Positions 43,263 to 52,356 of a stretch of DNA of 54,372 nucleotides are shown here, one piece after another. The first letter of the stretch is position 1; every line of letters starts with the position of its first letter. This stretch comes from an uncultured Eubacterium sp. (GTDB lineage: Bacteria > Bacillota > Clostridia > Lachnospirales > Lachnospiraceae): NCBI GenBank assembly GCA_947564835.1, contig CANOET010000004.1, positions 1 to 54,372 on the forward strand, given 5' to 3'. The notes beneath the pieces are model-generated. The model was not told the origin of the DNA, did not search any database, and worked only from the letters and a program-made list of their open reading frames with translations. Made by a program: the position numbers and the translations under genes.

Positions 43263-44135
43263 CTAATGTTCACAAGACACATACTTCTTCGGAGATACCC
43301 CAACCATTTTTGTAAATGTTTTAAGAAAATTACTATAATCCTGAAACCCGCATAAAATACTGGTCTCTGTCACCGAATGCCCGTCCGAAAGCAGCAATTT
43401 CGCCATCGAAATCCGCTTGGCAATAATATAGCGGGTAATCGTCGTACCTGTAGCATCCTTAAAGAGCTTGCGCAGATAAGAGCTGCTGAAATGGAGCCTG
43501 GAAGCCAGAACCGGAATTGAGAGGTCCTCCGCCAAATGCTGGTTGATAAAGGACAAGAGCTCGTCAATTTCTTCATAATGGGCGCTCGTCAGCATCTGTG
43601 TGGCAGGCATTTCCATATTCCCGTTGCAGCAGGAGATAAAAATATAATTCAGGCAGGCCATCATCTCCTGAAAGACCGCACGGTCGATAATATCCTGCCC
43701 GTAATCCCTGCTTTCCGACAGCTTATGGATAAAGAAGGTAAACCGTTTCTGATATTCCTTGGAGAGCATAATCTTATGCCCGAAAGGCGTATCCCGGCAG
43801 GTAAAGCAGTAGCTTAGATCTGTCTGCGTCGTGGAAAGCCGCTTTAAATATTCCGGGTGAATCGAGATTACAATCCGTTCATGGGCTGCCGCATCCACCT
43901 GCGTAAGATGATGGCTTTCAAACTGATTAATGAAAAAAATATTTCCGGGGTCCACATCATATAACCGTCTGTCGATCAGAAACTGCTTTCCGCCCGAAAT
44001 AGAAAAATAAATCTCATAACAATCATGGATATGCATATCCATCGTCTTTTCATCGCTGTACATCCACGCGAGGGCAAATGTCCGTGTCCCCAGGCAGGAC
44101 TGTATGGCAGGCTGGCAGGAATCATAAATAGTCAT
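43263..44135 (-). CDS. AraC-family transcriptional regulator with cupin sensor
   Basis: 290-residue regulator. The N-terminal cupin-like sensor (about 1-140) shows MDMHIHDCYEIYFSISGGKQ and GNIFFINQFESHH. The C-terminal AraC domain has SIPVLASRLHFSSSYLRKLF and a second helix-turn-helix ending GVSPKKY. I chose the ATG at 44135 since GAAGGAGACAATATT precedes it; the longer frame to 44219 lacks a site. The targets are not obvious: its neighbours are a repeat, a transposase remnant and a small winged-helix gene. Confidence 0.88.
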   Translation of the reverse strand: MTIYDSCQPAIQSCLGTRTFALAWMYSDEKTMDMHIHDCYEIYFSISGGKQFLIDRRLYDVDPGNIFFINQFESHHLTQVDAAAHERIVISIHPEYLKRLSTTQTDLSYCFTCRDTPFGHKIMLSKEYQKRFTFFIHKLSESRDYGQDIIDRAVFQEMMACLNYIFISCCNGNMEMPATQMLTSAHYEEIDELLSFINQHLAEDLSIPVLASRLHFSSSYLRKLFKDATGTTITRYIIAKRISMAKLLLSDGHSVTETSILCGFQDYSNFLKTFTKMVGVSPKKYVSCEH

Positions 44136-44243
44136 AATATTGTCTCCTTCAAAATATACAAAAACAGCAAGAAAGCCAGCCTCTTTGTATTGAAAAGAGG
44201 CCAGCTTTGTTGTTATCATCCGTTTTACAGCCAGGGCAAGCTT

Positions 44244-44447
44244 CTAATCCGCAAATTCAATAATACTCTTCGCCGGAATCTCTGTCACAACAATCTTTCC
44301 CATCTGCTGCATCTTTTGAATGCTCTTCTCCACTTCACTTTCGTCCAGCTGCAGCTGCTGCGCTGTCTGCCTGACGGTTGGCGCATATCCATTCTGATCC
44401 GATAAGGATTTCATATAATTATATACTTGCATCGTATGATCGTCCAT
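44244..44447 (-). CDS. Small winged-helix DNA-binding protein, LexA N-terminus-like
   Basis: 67-residue protein, YNYMKSLSDQNGYAPTVRQT followed by AQQLQLDESEVEKSIQKMQQ and a short beta hairpin (GKIVVTEIP). The GYAPTVRQTA pattern is like the LexA DNA-binding domain (GYPPTVREIA), but there is no protease domain. AAGAAGG precedes the ATG. It could be a stand-alone repressor; the target is unknown. Confidence 0.75.
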   Translation of the reverse strand: MDDHTMQVYNYMKSLSDQNGYAPTVRQTAQQLQLDESEVEKSIQKMQQMGKIVVTEIPAKSIIEFAD

Positions 44448-44806
44448 AAAGATACCTTCTTTCTTTCCTTTGTGCTAATAGTATCCCTTGGATCCGCTGA
44501 AATATCATGTCAGTTTGAAGCAGCTTTGGAAGGTTTTGGGCTTACTTACTTTGTATTATATCTTTACCATTCCTGATTGTCAACATACGATGGATCAATG
44601 TTTTCTATTTCTGCGGCAGCTTGGGGACTTTTTTCTACAATTTTCGCAATTTCCTCTTGACAGCCCTACCCGCATACTTTATTCTGATTAAAAACAACTT
44701 GATTTTTCTCTCTCAATCCGCTATTTTGTTAATAGCAATCCCATGATCAAAAGAAGCGTAACCCACGCGAATGGAATTTACTCTATCATGAAGGCAGGAT
44801 AAAAAA
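44448..44806. other. AT-rich intergenic region before the chaperone cluster
   Basis: About 360 bases. It must hold the promoter of the GrpE-like gene and that of the divergent small winged-helix gene. I found no CIRCE element (TTAGCACTC...GAGTGCTAA), so the cluster is not obviously under HrcA. No gene is supported. Confidence 0.5.
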
Positions 44807-45529
44807 ATGTTTTTTAAAAAACGCAAAAACCAGGAAGATTCCCTCCGCCAGCTGGCAGACCAGCTTGCCGCCCTGTCGCACAACGAAACAGCCGCAAAAG
44901 AAGGTCTGGAGCAGCTGCTTGGCCTGCGTCAGGAATGCAGCGGTATGTCGCAGCAGCTGGCCCGGTATTTTTCCGGCGCTGCCCGGGAAAAAGACGAGCT
45001 GCAAAGCGCCCTGCAGCAGACAGCCGGACGCCTGGAACAGCAGCTGGGCCAGCTGCAGTCTGACGTACACAAGCATGACATGGCGATCGAGAATCTGCTG
45101 GATGAATGGGAAGAAAAAAAATCGGATGAAGAAAGCGTAAAAGCGCGCCAGCAGGAATCTGACCAGACGGAGCAGCTGCTGCTTGGCCTGTTTGAAGCTT
45201 ACCAGGAACAATTTTGGAACTTAAAGCACTATGCCGCGTCCAAAGACGGCAGCTGGGCTGCCCAGATTGCTTTAATGGAAATCAATCTGGAGCATTACCG
45301 GCGCACCTGTGCGATCAGCCTGATTCAGGATTGCGGGGTGGGCGTGGATTATGACCTGCATGAAGTGATCGAGGCCATTGATACGACAGACCCTTCACTG
45401 GATAAAACGATTGCCGATATTTACCGCTGCGGCTATCTATATAAAGGAAAGGTTCGTAAGAAGGCCCGGGCAGCCGCATACCGCTTCACCCCTGCTGCTC
45501 CGGACAGCCAGGAAAACGGACAGACTTAA
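44807..45529 (+). CDS. GrpE-like nucleotide exchange factor, divergent
   Basis: 240-residue protein. Residues about 8-115 form a long Gln/Leu-rich coiled coil (GEOMETRY as in GrpE: RLEQQLGQLQSDVHKHDMAI). The C-terminal part (about 171-226) matches the GrpE beta domain: GVDYDLHEVIEAIDTTDPSL, then IADIYRCGYLYKGKVRKKAR, compare the family pattern F-x-x-x-x-HEA...V...GY-x-L-x-GRV-x-RPA. The usual RPA becomes KKA. It lies directly upstream of an Hsp70 gene. GrpE homology is weak outside the tail, so the call rests on tail and context. Confidence 0.7.
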   Translation: MFFKKRKNQEDSLRQLADQLAALSHNETAAKEGLEQLLGLRQECSGMSQQLARYFSGAAREKDELQSALQQTAGRLEQQLGQLQSDVHKHDMAIENLLDEWEEKKSDEESVKARQQESDQTEQLLLGLFEAYQEQFWNLKHYAASKDGSWAAQIALMEINLEHYRRTCAISLIQDCGVGVDYDLHEVIEAIDTTDPSLDKTIADIYRCGYLYKGKVRKKARAAAYRFTPAAPDSQENGQT

Positions 45530-45624
45530 CAAGAACCATGCGCATATCCGGTTTTGGCCGGAATCTTTCACTACAGGCGCGCCGCCGGAAGCAGCCGGCA
45601 GGCGCGCTGGAAACAGGAGTTTAA

Positions 45625-47328
45625 ATGAGTACAATAATAGGAATCGATCTCGGTACATCCACGACGGAGGCAGCTGTCATCCAGAACGGAAAGCCGCTTA
45701 TGATCTTTAATCTGGAAAACGAAATTATCACCCCGTCCGCAGTCGGCCTGGATGCCGACGGTACGTTTGTAATCGGGGAAAAAGCAAGGGCGCAGTATTT
45801 ATTATCACCGGAACGCACAGCGATCGAGGTCAAGCGCAAGATCGGTACAAACGAAAAGATCCCGCTTGGCAAGGATACGTATACGCCCGTCGAGCTGTCC
45901 GCAAAGCTGCTGGAGTATGTCAAATCCTATGCATCGGAATATTTAAAGACCGAAATTACCCGCGCCGTCATCTCTGTACCGGCTTATTTTGATGACCTGC
46001 AAAGGCAGGCTACGGTAGAAGCGGGAACAAAAGCCGGCCTGGAGGTCATGCGGATCTTAAATGAACCGACGGCCGCCGCCCTCAGCTACGGCCTGGAGCA
46101 TATGGAAGAGGAAAGCCATATCCTCGTCTATGACCTTGGCGGCGGTACGTTCGATGTCACGCTGCTGGAGATGTTTGACGGCGTGCTGGAGGTAAAGGCC
46201 AGCAGCGGCGACAACCAGCTCGGCGGCAAGGATTTTGATGAAAAAATTATGGACTGGCTGATCAGCCAGTTTAAAAGCAAGCATGGCATTGACCTTTCCA
46301 AGGACAAGTTTGCTATGGTGAAGCTGAAAGAAGAAGCGGAACGATGCAAAAAGACGCTGAGCTCCTCCAGCGCCTGCCAGGTCCTGATCCCGATGATTGC
46401 CGAAAAGTCCGGCGAACCGCTGGCTTTGGACGAAACAATTACCGTAGAGGCTTTTGAGGAAATGACAAAAGACCTGATCAACCGCACACACCCGCCGATC
46501 GACGTCGTGCTGACGGACAGCGGTATCCTTGCGGAAGAGATTGACCGGGTGATTCTCGTCGGCGGTTCTACCAGGATGCCGCTTGTGGCGAAGGATATTG
46601 AGGCGTATCTTCATATGGAGCCTGCGCAGGCGGTAAATCCGGATTATGCGGTTGCAGAAGGCGCCGCGATCCAGGCTGGTATTATCGAAGGCAGTATCCA
46701 TCAGGAAGACAGCATTATTATTACGGACGTAAATCCTTATACCTTGGGTATCCGTGTTGTGGATGATTTTTCCATGGACCGGATGGCTGTTGTAATACCG
46801 CGGAATGTAACGATTCCTGTGACACGCAGCGAGACTTACTTTACCAGCACCGATTACCAGACGGTTGCCCATATCGAAGTCTACCAGGGCGAAAGCACCA
46901 CTGCGAGCAGAAACCATTTTCTGGGAGATTTTGAGATCCACGGCATTCCTGCTAAAAAGGCAAAAGCGGAGCGCATCAACGTGGAATTTTCCTATAACCT
47001 GAACGGTATGCTGAATGTAACAGCCACGATTCCAAGCACCGGCGCAGATGCATCCATTGAAATTAATATGATGCAGGAGCAGGATTCCGAGGAGGAAACC
47101 GTCGATGTAAGCGCCTGGAAGGAAGCGCCGCATGCCAAGCAGTTCCGTACGATTATCCGCCGCGCGGAGCGCATGCTCAAGGATCCGAAGGTGCAGGAAG
47201 ACCCGCTGCTGGCAGAAGATCTGGACGCCGCCATTTACGACTTAAAAGAAGCGATCTTATCCGACGACCTCGAACTGGCAGGTGTGTGCGAATCAGACCT
47301 GATGTATCTGCTGGATGAATTATCGTAA
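45625..47328 (+). CDS. Hsp70-family chaperone with shortened lid
   Basis: 567-residue DnaK homologue. The ATPase domain has GIDLGTSTTEAAV (about 6-18), ILNEPTAAALSYG, YDLGGGTFDVTLLE (about 169-182) and VILVGGSTRMP (about 309-319). The substrate-binding beta domain follows the linker (DVNPYTLGIRVVDD, NPYTLG replacing the usual TPLSLG) and ends about residue 480. Only about 85 residues remain for the helical lid, shorter than in DnaK (about 130). AGGAG precedes the ATG. It sits between a GrpE-like and a J-like gene, and is not the canonical dnaK locus (no hrcA, no CIRCE, different lengths). Confidence 0.93.
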   Translation: MSTIIGIDLGTSTTEAAVIQNGKPLMIFNLENEIITPSAVGLDADGTFVIGEKARAQYLLSPERTAIEVKRKIGTNEKIPLGKDTYTPVELSAKLLEYVKSYASEYLKTEITRAVISVPAYFDDLQRQATVEAGTKAGLEVMRILNEPTAAALSYGLEHMEEESHILVYDLGGGTFDVTLLEMFDGVLEVKASSGDNQLGGKDFDEKIMDWLISQFKSKHGIDLSKDKFAMVKLKEEAERCKKTLSSSSACQVLIPMIAEKSGEPLALDETITVEAFEEMTKDLINRTHPPIDVVLTDSGILAEEIDRVILVGGSTRMPLVAKDIEAYLHMEPAQAVNPDYAVAEGAAIQAGIIEGSIHQEDSIIITDVNPYTLGIRVVDDFSMDRMAVVIPRNVTIPVTRSETYFTSTDYQTVAHIEVYQGESTTASRNHFLGDFEIHGIPAKKAKAERINVEFSYNLNGMLNVTATIPSTGADASIEINMMQEQDSEEETVDVSAWKEAPHAKQFRTIIRRAERMLKDPKVQEDPLLAEDLDAAIYDLKEAILSDDLELAGVCESDLMYLLDELS

Positions 47329-47411
47329 CAGTTCCATGGGTGATCTGAACGGTTACGAAATTATCCGCAGCATGATAAGCAAGCAAACGTACCATCCGGA
47401 GAGTGAATTTC

Positions 47412-48806
47412 ATGAATAACGATTATAAGATACTCGGGCTGGAACAAGGCGCATCACAGGCGGACATAAAAAAGGCTTATTTTAAAATGGTCCGCCTGCA
47501 TTCGCCGGAATCCGATCCGGAGCAATTCCAGAAAATACGTAAAGCCTATGAAAATCTGAAAGATGCACAGAAAAAGCCGGACGGGCCTGTATTCCCGCCT
47601 CTGAGCAATCCGCAGGCGATTAAAATGATGCAGCAGATCCAGCTCTACCGCAAGGAAAAAAACATTACCCGCTATCGGGACTGCTGCGAAGAAGCCTGGA
47701 AAAAATTTCCGGACGACATTCATTTTCTATATCTGCTCATCATGGCGCAAAGGCGCTGCGGAAATACCGGAAAAGCGGTAAAAAACGCGGAGCTTTTAGT
47801 CAGTAAGGACCCCAACAACAAGTGGTATCAGATGGCCCTGGCCTTTTCCTGCCAGGAGCGCGGGTACTGGCAAAAAGCCCTGGCCGCCTGTGAAAAAGCC
47901 TTTTTCCTCGGATGCCGGGACATTGACTTTTTGTTAATGTACGCCAGCGCCTGTGATGATTATAATGACCCCCAAAAAGGCGTCCTGGTCCTTTCTGAAA
48001 TTGTCCGCAAAAAAACGCGCTGGTCCAGAGAGGAAGTCCCGAAGGTCGCAGACGCTTTTTCCGGCCTGCTGGCTATGCACAAAGCAGCCGGTACGATCAG
48101 CTTGCTGGAAATTCTGGAGCTGCTGTATCCTTTTTTGACACAGTACGGCATTTATTTAAAAGAATTTACCCCGCAGCTGTGCCTGATCCTTTCAGGCGCC
48201 TGTGCGAACGTCACTTATGGCAGCGCGGAATACCAGAAAGCGGATGAGATCTTTTCCTATATCCAAAAATCATGCACTGACTTTTCGGACAATGAGCTGA
48301 TCGCCGCTGCCATTGAAAACTTCCACTTTCACCGCGCACTGTGCGATCCCCGGCTGAGTGAGCTGATGCTTGCTTATCTGGAGCTGTTTCATGATTACGA
48401 CGAGGACGAGGACGATCCGCTCTTTAAAAAATTCGCCATGCTGGACGCACAGCTGATGATGCTTGAACAGCGGGAAGACACGCTGCGCCAGGCACAGATC
48501 CTGCGGACCGAGCATCCGCAGGAGTACCGGAATATTGAGGATTTTGTGAAAAAGCTGGAAAATCCCTCCAAAATCCCGCTTTTAAAAGAGCATCTGCAAA
48601 AGACCTACCGGCGCCTGGAGCCATACTATGCGTGCGGCCATTATTACGAAACGTATCCGCAGGAAAAAGTCAGGGCCATGGGCAGTATCATCAACGAAGG
48701 CCATGAATCGGAGCCTTTTGTGCGCACCGGTAAAAAAATTGGCCGCAACGACCCATGCCCCTGCGGCTCCGGCAAAAAATACAAGCACTGCTGTATGCCG
48801 AAATAG
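47412..48806 (+). CDS. J-like domain protein with TPR-like core and SEC-C tail
   Basis: 464 residues. The first 60 residues follow the J-domain pattern ([34 protein letters not shown]), but the loop reads [12 protein letters not shown], so the HPD needed to stimulate Hsp70 in canonical J proteins is absent. Residues about 85-400 are helical repeats of TPR style ([20 protein letters not shown]). The C-terminus is a SEC-C zinc motif ([18 protein letters not shown], about 442-460). I chose ATG 47412 over the GTG at 47403, which touches the GGAG. Probably the client- or site-selecting member of the local Hsp70 system. Confidence 0.85.
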   Translation: MNNDYKILGLEQGASQADIKKAYFKMVRLHSPESDPEQFQKIRKAYENLKDAQKKPDGPVFPPLSNPQAIKMMQQIQLYRKEKNITRYRDCCEEAWKKFPDDIHFLYLLIMAQRRCGNTGKAVKNAELLVSKDPNNKWYQMALAFSCQERGYWQKALAACEKAFFLGCRDIDFLLMYASACDDYNDPQKGVLVLSEIVRKKTRWSREEVPKVADAFSGLLAMHKAAGTISLLEILELLYPFLTQYGIYLKEFTPQLCLILSGACANVTYGSAEYQKADEIFSYIQKSCTDFSDNELIAAAIENFHFHRALCDPRLSELMLAYLELFHDYDEDEDDPLFKKFAMLDAQLMMLEQREDTLRQAQILRTEHPQEYRNIEDFVKKLENPSKIPLLKEHLQKTYRRLEPYYACGHYYETYPQEKVRAMGSIINEGHESEPFVRTGKKIGRNDPCPCGSGKKYKHCCMPK

Positions 48807-48821
48807 CCAAAATGCATACAG

Positions 48822-48859
48822 GCAGTAACCGTTCCGCGGATGACCGGAATTGTTACTGC
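48822..48859 (+). terminator. Hairpin after the chaperone cluster
   Basis: GCAGTAAC / GTTACTGC stem extended through TTCCG/CGGAA. No clean T-run follows, so termination is only likely. Confidence 0.5.
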
Positions 48860-48910
48860 AGATCTGTCACCTGCAGCATCTGTTTTCCATATGCTAGAGA
48901 AAGAACTTTT

Positions 48911-49462
48911 ATGGAGCGCTTCATCATGCAGGACAAAACAACTCTACGAACGGAATCATGCAGCTTTGCAGGCATCCGGCCGGCAATGGCGGACCTTCCT
49001 TACCCGCCCATTCAGGTAAGCGCAAAAAACCCGGCCTGCGCCAGCCTGCTAGCGATCGATTACTGCGGCTCTGTATCCGAGCTTTCCGCAATCACACAAT
49101 ATATCAACAATGAAAACCGCATTTCCTGCGAAAATTGCCCGCTTGCAAAGACATTTCTGGGCATTGCGATGGCGGAGATGATGCATCTGCAAAAACTGGG
49201 CGAGCTGATCCATCTGCTGGGCGGCGCCGTCAGCTATGCGGCCAGGCAGCCAAACGGCCATATGCGCCTGTGGACACCGGAATACCTCACCCTGGCGGAT
49301 CAGGCCGGCAAAATGATTGCCGCCAATATCGAAGCCGAACAGGCGGCGATCCGTCAGTACCAGATGCATATGAAAATGATTCAGGACGACCATGTAAACG
49401 CGGTCCTTGCGCGGATCATCAAGGACGAGGAATACCACATTTTCCTGCTGCGTTCGCTGTAA
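48911..49462 (+). CDS. Ferritin-like diiron protein
   Basis: About 183 residues. Four helices carry the acid/His pattern of the ferritin-like fold: GSVSELSAITQY (Glu), AMAEMMHLQKLGELI (Glu-x-x-His), ANIEAEQAAIRQY (Glu) and IIKDEEYHIFLL (Glu-x-x-His). The first 40 residues are an extra leader. Two starts are possible: 48911, with a weak AGAGAAAG site, and 48926, with GGAG nine bases upstream. It may protect against oxygen or store iron or manganese; the spore-coat manganese-catalase-like group is another option. It stands alone after the chaperone cluster. Confidence 0.78.
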   Translation: MERFIMQDKTTLRTESCSFAGIRPAMADLPYPPIQVSAKNPACASLLAIDYCGSVSELSAITQYINNENRISCENCPLAKTFLGIAMAEMMHLQKLGELIHLLGGAVSYAARQPNGHMRLWTPEYLTLADQAGKMIAANIEAEQAAIRQYQMHMKMIQDDHVNAVLARIIKDEEYHIFLLRSL

Positions 49463-49536
49463 AGCAGCAATACAATCCCTTGCACAAATACTTGCAAAAT
49501 TATGGTAAAAAAAGACTGATTTTTTCGGAAGAAATG

Positions 49537-49566
49537 TTGGAACATTCTGAAAAAGAGTGCTATAAT
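49537..49566 (+). promoter_or_regulatory. Promoter of the transaldolase-transketolase operon
   Basis: TTGGAA (49537-49542), an 18-base spacer and TATAAT (49561-49566), about 140 bases before the transaldolase ATG. The leader carries a 9-bp stem GCAGGATAC / GTATCCTGC (49580-49631), not followed by a T-run, so its role is unclear. Confidence 0.7.
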
Positions 49567-49706
49567 AGATGGCAGTAACGCAGGATACGGATCCATGGCC
49601 GTTTCCGATACGTCACCGGAAGGTATCCTGCCTGCTGAACCATATAGGAACCAAACGATAGAAAGGGAATGGGGAAACCCAGGAAAATGGAAGGAGAACC
49701 AAAATT

Positions 49707-50348
49707 ATGAAATTTTTTGTAGACACTGCGATTGTTGAGGAAATCAAAAAAGCAAATGATATGGGCGTTATCTGCGGCGTAACCACGAATCCGTCGCTGA
49801 TTGCAAAATCAGGCAGGGACTTTGCAGAGGTTATCAAAGAGATTACAGACATTGTGGACGGCGCGATCAGCGGTGAAGTAAAGGCTACGACACAGGATGC
49901 GGAAGGCATGATCGCAGAAGGCCGTGAAATTGCAAAAATCCACCCGAATATGGTCGTAAAAATCCCAATGACCGTAGAAGGCTTAAAAGCAGTAAAACAG
50001 TTGTCCTCCGAAGGGATTAAGACAAATGTAACGCTGATCTTTAACGCAAACCAGGCGCTGCTTGCTGCCAGGGCAGGCGCTACCTATGTATCTCCGTTCT
50101 TAGGCCGCCTGGACGATATTTCCGTACCCGGCGTAGACCTGATCCGTACGATTGCAGAGATTTTCGCCATCCATGATATTGAGACTGAAATTATTGCGGC
50201 ATCTATCCGCAATCCGATCCATATTATCGACTGTGCATTGGCGGGCGCACACATTGCAACCGTTCCTTACAATGTCATTGAAGCAATGACCAAACATCCG
50301 CTGACAGATGCAGGCATTGAAAAATTCATTCAGGACAGCACAAAATAA
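49707..50348 (+). CDS. Transaldolase (small, TalC/MipB type)
   Basis: 213-residue class I aldolase that moves a dihydroxyacetone unit between sugar phosphates. The Schiff-base Lys lies in MVVKIPMT (about 84-91). Two positions separate transaldolase from fructose-6-phosphate aldolase: SPFLGRLDD has Phe where FsaA has Tyr131, and SGEVKATT has Glu where FsaA has Gln59. Both favour transaldolase. AAGGAG precedes the ATG. It is the first of a set with split transketolase genes, completing the non-oxidative pentose phosphate pathway. Confidence 0.92.
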   Translation: MKFFVDTAIVEEIKKANDMGVICGVTTNPSLIAKSGRDFAEVIKEITDIVDGAISGEVKATTQDAEGMIAEGREIAKIHPNMVVKIPMTVEGLKAVKQLSSEGIKTNVTLIFNANQALLAARAGATYVSPFLGRLDDISVPGVDLIRTIAEIFAIHDIETEIIAASIRNPIHIIDCALAGAHIATVPYNVIEAMTKHPLTDAGIEKFIQDSTK

Positions 50349-50413
50349 ACCCGACAGACAACCGATCATACCAGGAAACGATGGAATGGCATCTTCTGGG
50401 AAAGGATATTACT

Positions 50414-51253
50414 ATGACTGATTTAGAACTTCAAAAAATGGCAGTGGAAGTAAGAAAAGGGATCGTGACGGCTGTCCACGGCGCAAAAGCCGGGCATCCG
50501 GGCGGGTCTTTGTCTGCTGCCGACGTTTTTACCTATTTGTATTTTGAAGAAATGAACATTGATCCGAAAGAGCCGAAAAAGGCAGACCGCGACCGCTTTG
50601 TATTATCCAAGGGGCATACGGCGCCCGGCTTATATTCTACACTTGCAAACCGGGGATTTTTCCCTGTGGAAGACCTGCCGACGCTGCGCCATATCGGCTC
50701 CCATCTGCAGGGCCACCCATGCGTACAGCATACGCCAGGCATTGACGCTTCTTCCGGCTCTCTGGGGCAGGGGATTTCCGTAGCTGTCGGCATGGCGCTT
50801 TCCGCAAAGCTCAGCAATGACAGCTACCGTGTCTATACACTGCTCGGAGACGGCGAGATTCAGGAAGGGCAGGTATGGGAAGCAGCGATGTTTGCCGGAC
50901 ACCGCAAGCTGGACAACCTGTGCGTAATTGTGGACAACAACGGGCTGCAGATTGACGGAAAGATTGAAGACGTATGCTCTCCATATCCAATCAGCGATAA
51001 ATTTCAGGCTTTCAATTTTCATGTAATTGATGTTGCGGACGGAAATGACATGGCACAGCTGCGCGCCGCGTTTACCGAAGCAAAACAGACCAAGGGGCAG
51101 CCGACGGCAATCATAATGAAAACCGTCAAAGGCAAATGCGTTTCCTTTATGGAAAACCAGGTCGGATGGCACGGCAAGGCGCCGAACGACGAGGAATACG
51201 CAATTGCGATGGAGGATCTTAAGAAAGCAGGTGAAGCATTATGTCAGAAGTAA
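50414..51253 (+). CDS. Transketolase, N-terminal subunit
   Basis: About 279 residues, the thiamine-diphosphate-binding half of a split transketolase. It carries VHGAKAGHPGGSLSAADVFT, LSKGHTAPGLYSTLA, and the ThDP motif GDGEIQEGQVWEAAMFAGH ending in NNGLQIDG. I chose ATG 50414, with AAAGGA upstream; the longer frame (50381) adds a non-conserved leader. It overlaps the C-terminal subunit gene by 13 bases. The pair works as a heterodimer in the cytoplasm. Confidence 0.95.
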   Translation: MTDLELQKMAVEVRKGIVTAVHGAKAGHPGGSLSAADVFTYLYFEEMNIDPKEPKKADRDRFVLSKGHTAPGLYSTLANRGFFPVEDLPTLRHIGSHLQGHPCVQHTPGIDASSGSLGQGISVAVGMALSAKLSNDSYRVYTLLGDGEIQEGQVWEAAMFAGHRKLDNLCVIVDNNGLQIDGKIEDVCSPYPISDKFQAFNFHVIDVADGNDMAQLRAAFTEAKQTKGQPTAIIMKTVKGKCVSFMENQVGWHGKAPNDEEYAIAMEDLKKAGEALCQK

Positions 51254-52182
51254 AAAAGATAGCAACCAGAGAAAGCTACGGCAATGCCCTGGCAGAGCTG
51301 GGCAAGGAAGCGGACAATCTGGTCGTATTAGACGCGGACCTGGCGGAAGCTACCAAGACAGGCACCTTTAAAAAAGCTTTTCCTGACAGACATATTGACT
51401 GCGGCATTGCGGAATGCAATATGATGGGCATTGCGGCAGGACTTGCTTCCACCGGCAAAGTGCCGTTTGTAAGCTCGTTTGCGATGTTTGCAGCCGGACG
51501 CGCGTTTGAACAGGTGCGCAATTCCATCGGCTATCCGCATCTGAATGTCAAAATCGGCGCCACGCATGCCGGGATATCCGTCGGGGAAGACGGCGCCAGC
51601 CACCAGTGCAACGAAGACCTCGCACTGATGCGTGTTATTCCGGGCATGGTCGTCATCAATCCTTCGGACGATGTGGAAGCAAAAGCAGCCGTCCGGGCAG
51701 CTTATGCGCATGAAGGGCCTGTGTACTTAAGATTCGGCCGCCTGGCAGCTCCGGTCATCAATGACCGCCCGGATTATCAGTTTGAAATCGGAAAGGGCGT
51801 TACCTTAAGGGACGGCAAAGACCTGACACTGGTTGCCACCGGCCTTTGCGTATCCGGCGCGCTGGAAGCCGCTGAAAAGCTTGCCGCGGACGGCATAGAC
51901 GCAAGAGTGATCAACATCCATACGATCAAACCGATCGATGAAGACCTGCTGGTCCAGGCAGCCCGCGAAACCGGAGAAATTATCACCGTAGAAGAGCATT
52001 CCGTCATCGGCGGCCTGGGCGGTGCAGTCGCTGAAGTACTCAGCGAGAAATACCCGGCCAAAATGCTGCGCATCGGTGTGCAGGATACCTTCGGCGAATC
52101 CGGCCCGGCTGTCAAGCTTTTGGAAAAATACGGACTGGATGCAGCAGGCATCTACCAAAAGGTAAAGGCATTTCATTCTTAA
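51241..52182 (+). CDS. Transketolase, C-terminal subunit
   Basis: 313 residues holding the pyrimidine-binding domain (DADLAEATKTGTF, DCGIAECNMMGIAAGLA with the catalytic Glu, THAGISVGEDGASHQ) and the C-terminal domain (EEHSVIGGLGGAVAEVL). AGGTGAAGC before the ATG lies inside the N-terminal subunit gene. Together with the preceding gene it forms one transketolase. Confidence 0.95.
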   Translation: MSEVKKIATRESYGNALAELGKEADNLVVLDADLAEATKTGTFKKAFPDRHIDCGIAECNMMGIAAGLASTGKVPFVSSFAMFAAGRAFEQVRNSIGYPHLNVKIGATHAGISVGEDGASHQCNEDLALMRVIPGMVVINPSDDVEAKAAVRAAYAHEGPVYLRFGRLAAPVINDRPDYQFEIGKGVTLRDGKDLTLVATGLCVSGALEAAEKLAADGIDARVINIHTIKPIDEDLLVQAARETGEIITVEEHSVIGGLGGAVAEVLSEKYPAKMLRIGVQDTFGESGPAVKLLEKYGLDAAGIYQKVKAFHS

Positions 52183-52193
52183 AAACCGGCAGG

Positions 52194-52272
52194 ACTGTCA
52201 CATAAGACTTTGTAATCGTGTACGGCATGGATGTAAACCAGATTACTAAGATTTATGTGGCAGTTTTTATTT
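52194..52272 (+). terminator. Long hairpin with T-run between transketolase and araD
   Basis: Arms at 52194-52217 and 52241-52264 (ACTGTCACATAAGACTTTGT... / ...ATTTATGTGGCAGT), imperfect, followed by TTTTTATTT. It resembles an intrinsic terminator and would end the transketolase transcript or attenuate readthrough. Confidence 0.65.
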
Positions 52273-52280
52273 CAGCACAA

Positions 52281-52322
52281 ACAGGGCCGCCGTTTTGCCT
52301 GGCAAAACCTGCCGCGCCCTGT
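52281..52322 (+). other. Second hairpin upstream of araD
   Basis: Two-part stem ACAGGGC...GTTTTGCC / GGCAAAAC...GCCCTGT in the araD leader, 35 bases before the ATG. No T-run follows. A regulatory or transcript-protecting role is possible. Confidence 0.5.
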
Positions 52323-52356
52323 TCCTGTGTACATAGGAAGGGAGAAGGACAATCAG

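Noticed and set aside
44448..44806. Search for a CIRCE heat-shock operator before the chaperone cluster
   Set aside because: No TTAGCACTC...GAGTGCTAA palindrome is present, so HrcA control is not supported.
49580..49631. Riboswitch in the transaldolase leader
   Set aside because: Only a single 9-bp stem with a large loop is visible; it matches no riboswitch class that I can recognise.
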